NCBI GenBank assembly: GCA_041665785.1
Contig: JBAYIE010000013.1
Coordinates: 1-64,000, forward strand
Length of the DNA stretch: 64,000 nt
Reading direction: 5' to 3'
Source of the DNA: JBAYIE01 sp041665785
GTDB taxonomy: Bacteria; Bacteroidota; Bacteroidia; UKL13-3
Positions 61,177-64,000 of this stretch are shown piece after piece. The notes beneath the pieces are model-generated. The model was not told the DNA's origin. It searched no databases and was given only the letters and a program-made list of their open reading frames with translations. Position 1 is the first letter of the stretch. Every line of letters starts with the position of its first letter. A program made the translations under genes and the position numbers.

Positions 61177-61953
61177 ATGGCTATGCTTAACAAGACTAAA
61201 TTTTTAATTTTACTTTTCGCATCGTGGGCATGGATGGCCTGCGAGAAAGACCCTGCCGATACCACCACCACCAACCCAACCACCAACTCTGAAATTCCGG
61301 ACGTTTACAAAAAAATATACGGAGCCGTGAGCATGAGTGTGGATGGCAATTTCCTGACCGTGAAAACCAACGGCATGCCCGATCATACCAGTCCGTATTT
61401 TGCTACCTCGCACAGCCTGTATGCCGCATACAGCGGAACCACCTTTGGCGGATACACTTTTTCTAAAAACCCGAATACTATACAGGAGCAATCGTTTACG
61501 TTTAAAATCCCCCTCGCACCGGCCGAAGCATCGGCCAAGGCAGCCACTCCACTCGGACCCATTGGTTTTGCCTTAAACGGAGTGCCCCTTTTTAACCAAT
61601 ATGCCGGCCCCAACAATCAGGCGCTGAGCGGCGAAATTGTAAGCTTTGATCAGTACTACGGACATCCGCAGCAAACCGGACAATACCATTACCATGTAGA
61701 ACCCATTTACCTCACTACCGTTAAATCCAACAAATCCGCTTTGATCGGATTTTTACTTGATGGATTTCCGGTTTATGGTCCGCAGGAAAGCGATGGCAGT
61801 ACCGTAACCAACGCCATGCTGGATGCCTACCACGGACATACCCATGCCACGACAGAATATCCGAACGGGACCTATCACTACCATTTTACCACCGAAGCGC
61901 CTTACCTGAATGGCAACGGATTTTTTGGCACAGCCGGTACCGTTACGCAATAA
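61177..61953 (+). CDS. YHYH-domain lipoprotein
   Basis: 258 residues. Lipobox WAWMAC then EKDPAD (Cys near 22; start at 61177, with an alternative ATG two codons later). The mature part contains the YHYH hallmark twice: QYHYHVEP and TYHYHFTT, with LIGFLLDGFPVYGPQ between and ARTPLG-type GPIGFALNGVP. YHYH proteins are secreted, often near copper or SCO-type genes; the His-rich motifs suggest metal binding, but the function is unproven. First of three lipoprotein genes that overlap or touch. Confidence 0.85.
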   Translation: MAMLNKTKFLILLFASWAWMACEKDPADTTTTNPTTNSEIPDVYKKIYGAVSMSVDGNFLTVKTNGMPDHTSPYFATSHSLYAAYSGTTFGGYTFSKNPNTIQEQSFTFKIPLAPAEASAKAATPLGPIGFALNGVPLFNQYAGPNNQALSGEIVSFDQYYGHPQQTGQYHYHVEPIYLTTVKSNKSALIGFLLDGFPVYGPQESDGSTVTNAMLDAYHGHTHATTEYPNGTYHYHFTTEAPYLNGNGFFGTAGTVTQ

Positions 61954-62525
61954 TGAAAAGGGCACTGCTTGCAGCGTGTTGGATGATGGTGGCTTGCCGG
62001 CCCGATCATAAACAGGTATTCACCCTTCCCCTGCTCGATCGGAATACGCATTCTTTTTCTATGCATGCCGACAGGATCTGGCTGGATGCAATGCCCTATA
62101 CCGGAGGCCTTTTTGAACTGCAGACCAATGGGCGCGATACGTTGTATGTGTCGTATTACAACATGGGAGAGCTACACGGTGTACAGAAAAAATGGTTTGA
62201 AAATGGAACACTCAAAGAACTGCGGTATTATGTACGCGGTAAAAAACACGGAGCGCAAACCGCCTGGTGGAGTAACGGAAAAAAACGTTTTGCCTTTACT
62301 GCCCGTAACGATGTTTACGATGGAGTGCTGCACGAATGGAGTGAAGATGGGCACCTGCTGCACCTGGCCACCTATGTAAACGGACAAGAAGAAGGGCCGC
62401 AAAAAATGTGGTACGACAATGGAAAAATTCGCGCCAATTATGTGATCCGCAACGGAAAACGTTTTGGATTACTGGGAACAAAAAACTGCAAAAATGTATC
62501 GGATAGTTTGCCTGCTTTGCATTAG
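61953..62525 (+). CDS. MORN-repeat lipoprotein
   Basis: 190 residues. Lipobox MMVAC (Cys 15). Repeats of the MORN/YwqK type: LHGVQKKWFENGTLKELRYY, GKKHGAQTAWWSNGKKRFAF, DGVLHEWSEDGHLLHLATY, and EEGPQKMWYDNGKIRANYV. Such repeats form beta hairpins that may bind membranes or partners; some are annotated as toxin-antitoxin components by similarity only, and no partner is seen here. It starts at the last base of the YHYH gene stop (ATAATG overlap), and its end overlaps the SCO gene by 32 bp. Confidence 0.85.
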   Translation: MKRALLAACWMMVACRPDHKQVFTLPLLDRNTHSFSMHADRIWLDAMPYTGGLFELQTNGRDTLYVSYYNMGELHGVQKKWFENGTLKELRYYVRGKKHGAQTAWWSNGKKRFAFTARNDVYDGVLHEWSEDGHLLHLATYVNGQEEGPQKMWYDNGKIRANYVIRNGKRFGLLGTKNCKNVSDSLPALH

Positions 62526-63138
62526 TTGGGTTTGGACCGGTTGCTCGCGCAAGGCCGAAACACCACCGACCCTGCCCTATTACAATACGCCTGACTTTAC
62601 GCCCATTTTTTTACCGGTTGGCAACGATCCTGTTTCTACCATTCCGCATACCACCGGCTCTTTCACTTTGTTTAACCAAGACAGTATAAGGGTAACCGAA
62701 AGCCTGGTGAAAGGCAAAATACATATTGCCAATTTTATGTTTACCTCCTGCGGTAGCATTTGCCCAACCATGACACGTAATATGAAAATTATTAGCGATA
62801 GCCTTGCCAACGACTCCGGTATTGTATTGCTTTCCTTTTCGGTAATGCCCTGGATTGATCAACCGTCCGTACTCAAAAAATACAATCAAACTCACGGCAT
62901 AAAGAATCCGAACTGGCATTTTCTCACCGGTGCAAAAGGAGCTATTTATTCTCTTGCCCGTCGCTCTTATTTTGCCGAAGAAGACCTGGGCTTTACCAAA
63001 GACAGCAGCGAGTTTTTGCATACCGAACATATTATTTTAGCCGATGAAAACCAACGCATCCGAGGCATTTACAACGGCACGTTGTTGCTGGAGATGGAGC
63101 ATTTGCTGGAGGATATTCGTACCCTTCAACAAGAATGA
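62494..63138 (+). CDS. SCO1/SenC family copper-chaperone lipoprotein
   Basis: 214 residues from the ATG at 62494 (MYRIVCLLCISWVWTGC); an upstream ATG at 62464 adds ten residues. Lipobox WTGC (Cys 17). Thioredoxin-like fold with the SCO copper site C86-x3-C90-P (TSCGSICPTM) and H179 (TEHIIL). SCO proteins deliver copper to the CuA site of cytochrome oxidase or help with redox repair. Together with the YHYH protein it suggests a periplasmic metal-related unit. Overlaps the MORN gene by 32 bp. Confidence 0.9.
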   Translation: MYRIVCLLCISWVWTGCSRKAETPPTLPYYNTPDFTPIFLPVGNDPVSTIPHTTGSFTLFNQDSIRVTESLVKGKIHIANFMFTSCGSICPTMTRNMKIISDSLANDSGIVLLSFSVMPWIDQPSVLKKYNQTHGIKNPNWHFLTGAKGAIYSLARRSYFAEEDLGFTKDSSEFLHTEHIILADENQRIRGIYNGTLLLEMEHLLEDIRTLQQE

Positions 63139-63342
63139 TTGAACATGCGCTAACGTATGTCTTGCTTTCCTTCTTCTCTCAATTGTTCAATTAGTTGCGG
63201 TTAACTCCATAAAAATCTATTATGGTTATTTGAAAAAAATGAAGCACCTTTAAAAATACATTGCTTTATAGCGCCTATAAAACTTTAAAATAAATATGCG
63301 AGGGTTTTGTGGGGGTGTGAGGTAGTTAGCTGCAATTTAATA

Positions 63343-63951
63343 ATGGAGACTCTAATAATTGAACCTACTGTAGGTTATATGCTTAAGGTTTTGAAGTCCG
63401 GAAAAAAGATTTCTAAATTTAAAGATGAATTTGCAGCGATTAGACATGGTGACTACTTTGGATTTATTAACATGATTAAGGAACCCATACCATTCATGAT
63501 TAGTTATAAGAATGGTGTTGTTGCAAAAGAAGTTGAAGCGGGTCCAAATGATTGTGACTTTGAAGGACTTTACAAAGCTGGCCCATCGTTGAAATTATTT
63601 TACAGTGATTGCGAACAGCAATATGGTAAATTCACGGATCAAGATATTACTGACTTAATCTTTGGAAAAGCTGTTTTATTTGAGGTGAGCTTAAGAATGC
63701 ATGCTAACAATTTTGGACTTCTTGAAAAGAGAGAAATATTAGTATCGGTGATCAATAAGCTCAGTAGTTACAAGAATTTGAGTCATGAAGACAGAACATC
63801 ACTTCATAAAGGGAGAAGATTCATTAATATGATTAAGCATTTTAAGAACCAATTTGAAACATGGGAAATTGGGATAAAAGAATTTAAGAAAGGATATCGA
63901 GTACTCGTAAATAATGAATTGACCATTTTCAAAGAACCAAAGTCAGAATAA
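63343..63951 (+). CDS. Hypothetical protein
   Basis: 202 residues from the ATG at 63343 (METLIIEP); an upstream TTG at 63307 gives a poor N-terminus. Lys-rich, no signal peptide, no membrane segment. Mixed alpha-beta pattern (GYMLKVLKSGKKI, FMISYKNGVVAKEVE, LRMHANNFGLLEKREILVSVI). No domain recognised. AT-rich relative to its upstream neighbours, which could mean recent acquisition. Confidence 0.6.
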   Translation: METLIIEPTVGYMLKVLKSGKKISKFKDEFAAIRHGDYFGFINMIKEPIPFMISYKNGVVAKEVEAGPNDCDFEGLYKAGPSLKLFYSDCEQQYGKFTDQDITDLIFGKAVLFEVSLRMHANNFGLLEKREILVSVINKLSSYKNLSHEDRTSLHKGRRFINMIKHFKNQFETWEIGIKEFKKGYRVLVNNELTIFKEPKSE

Positions 63952-63961
63952 GAATTTTTAG

Positions 63962-64000
63962 ATGAAATTTATAGCTAAAAACTTGATAAGTCTATTGATT
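63962..64000 (+). CDS. Start of a gene cut by the window end
   Basis: ATG AAA TTT ATA GCT and eight more codons without a stop (MKFIAKNLISLLI), which looks like the start of a signal peptide. Only 13 residues are visible. Confidence 0.35.
   Translation, partial: MKFIAKNLISLLI

Noticed and set aside
61953..62525. MORN-repeat protein as antitoxin
   Set aside because: Some databases label the YwqK-type repeats that way, but no toxin gene is beside it and it has a lipobox.

Overview
The window looks like a chromosomal piece of a free-living Bacteroidota bacterium, probably of the Chitinophagales/Sphingobacteriales type; rank below phylum is inference. The evidence is: several secreted proteins with type IX secretion (T9SS) sorting domains (type A near 2.2, 25.8, 33.0 and 40 kb; CHU_C/type B near 7.2 kb); a TamB plus lipoprotein TamL pair; a MurA with Asp instead of the catalytic Cys; and promoter -7 elements of the TAnnTTTG type. 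No phage structural genes, transposase or CRISPR array were found.

Layout. 0.4-2.6 kb: two kynurenine-branch enzymes (ACMSD and 3-hydroxyanthranilate dioxygenase) and a small T9SS protein. 3.0-6.6 kb: murA, a cysteine-less thioredoxin-fold protein and the grpE-dnaJ chaperone operon; the DnaJ lacks one of its two zinc centres. 6.7-18.6 kb: a tRNA-Arg(CCT) followed by a T9SS/PKD protein, a small membrane protein, tamB-tamL and a decayed tandem duplication. It ends in a degenerate copy of the tRNA-Arg and its terminator repeat, so the whole block looks like an old tRNA-anchored insertion or duplication. 18.6-25.5 kb: barrel-type outer-membrane proteins around a four-gene signalling operon (hybrid kinase, CheR, CheB, response regulator-kinase). 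25.6-28.0 kb: secreted repeat protein and DUF2461 protein, then a non-coding array of about five 90-bp units. 28.7-34.9 kb: metallophosphoesterase, haem/copper monooxygenase-like protein, dihaem peroxidase and PhoX-like T9SS protein. 35.1-39.8 kb: tandem paralogues, a HigBA-type toxin-antitoxin pair and an EF-G2-like GTPase. 40-46 kb: a large T9SS BNR-repeat protein, MarC and three tandem lipoprotein paralogues. 45.9-54.8 kb: dTDP-rhamnose genes rfbD and rfbC, a glycosyltransferase, a TPR-like lipoprotein, a cysteine synthase-type enzyme and an ADP-forming acyl-CoA synthetase. 55.4-59.0 kb: an eight-PAS histidine kinase. 59.1-60.9 kb: a three-gene hipB-hipS-hipT toxin-antitoxin operon with three palindromes whose centres are exactly 40 bp apart. 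61.2-63.1 kb: a lipoprotein operon (YHYH, MORN-repeat, SCO1/SenC). The window ends with an unknown protein and a truncated start.

The most interesting items are the HipBST-like operon with its periodic operators, the tRNA-Arg-bounded block, the DnaJ with half a zinc finger, and the CheR/CheB operon without other chemotaxis genes.
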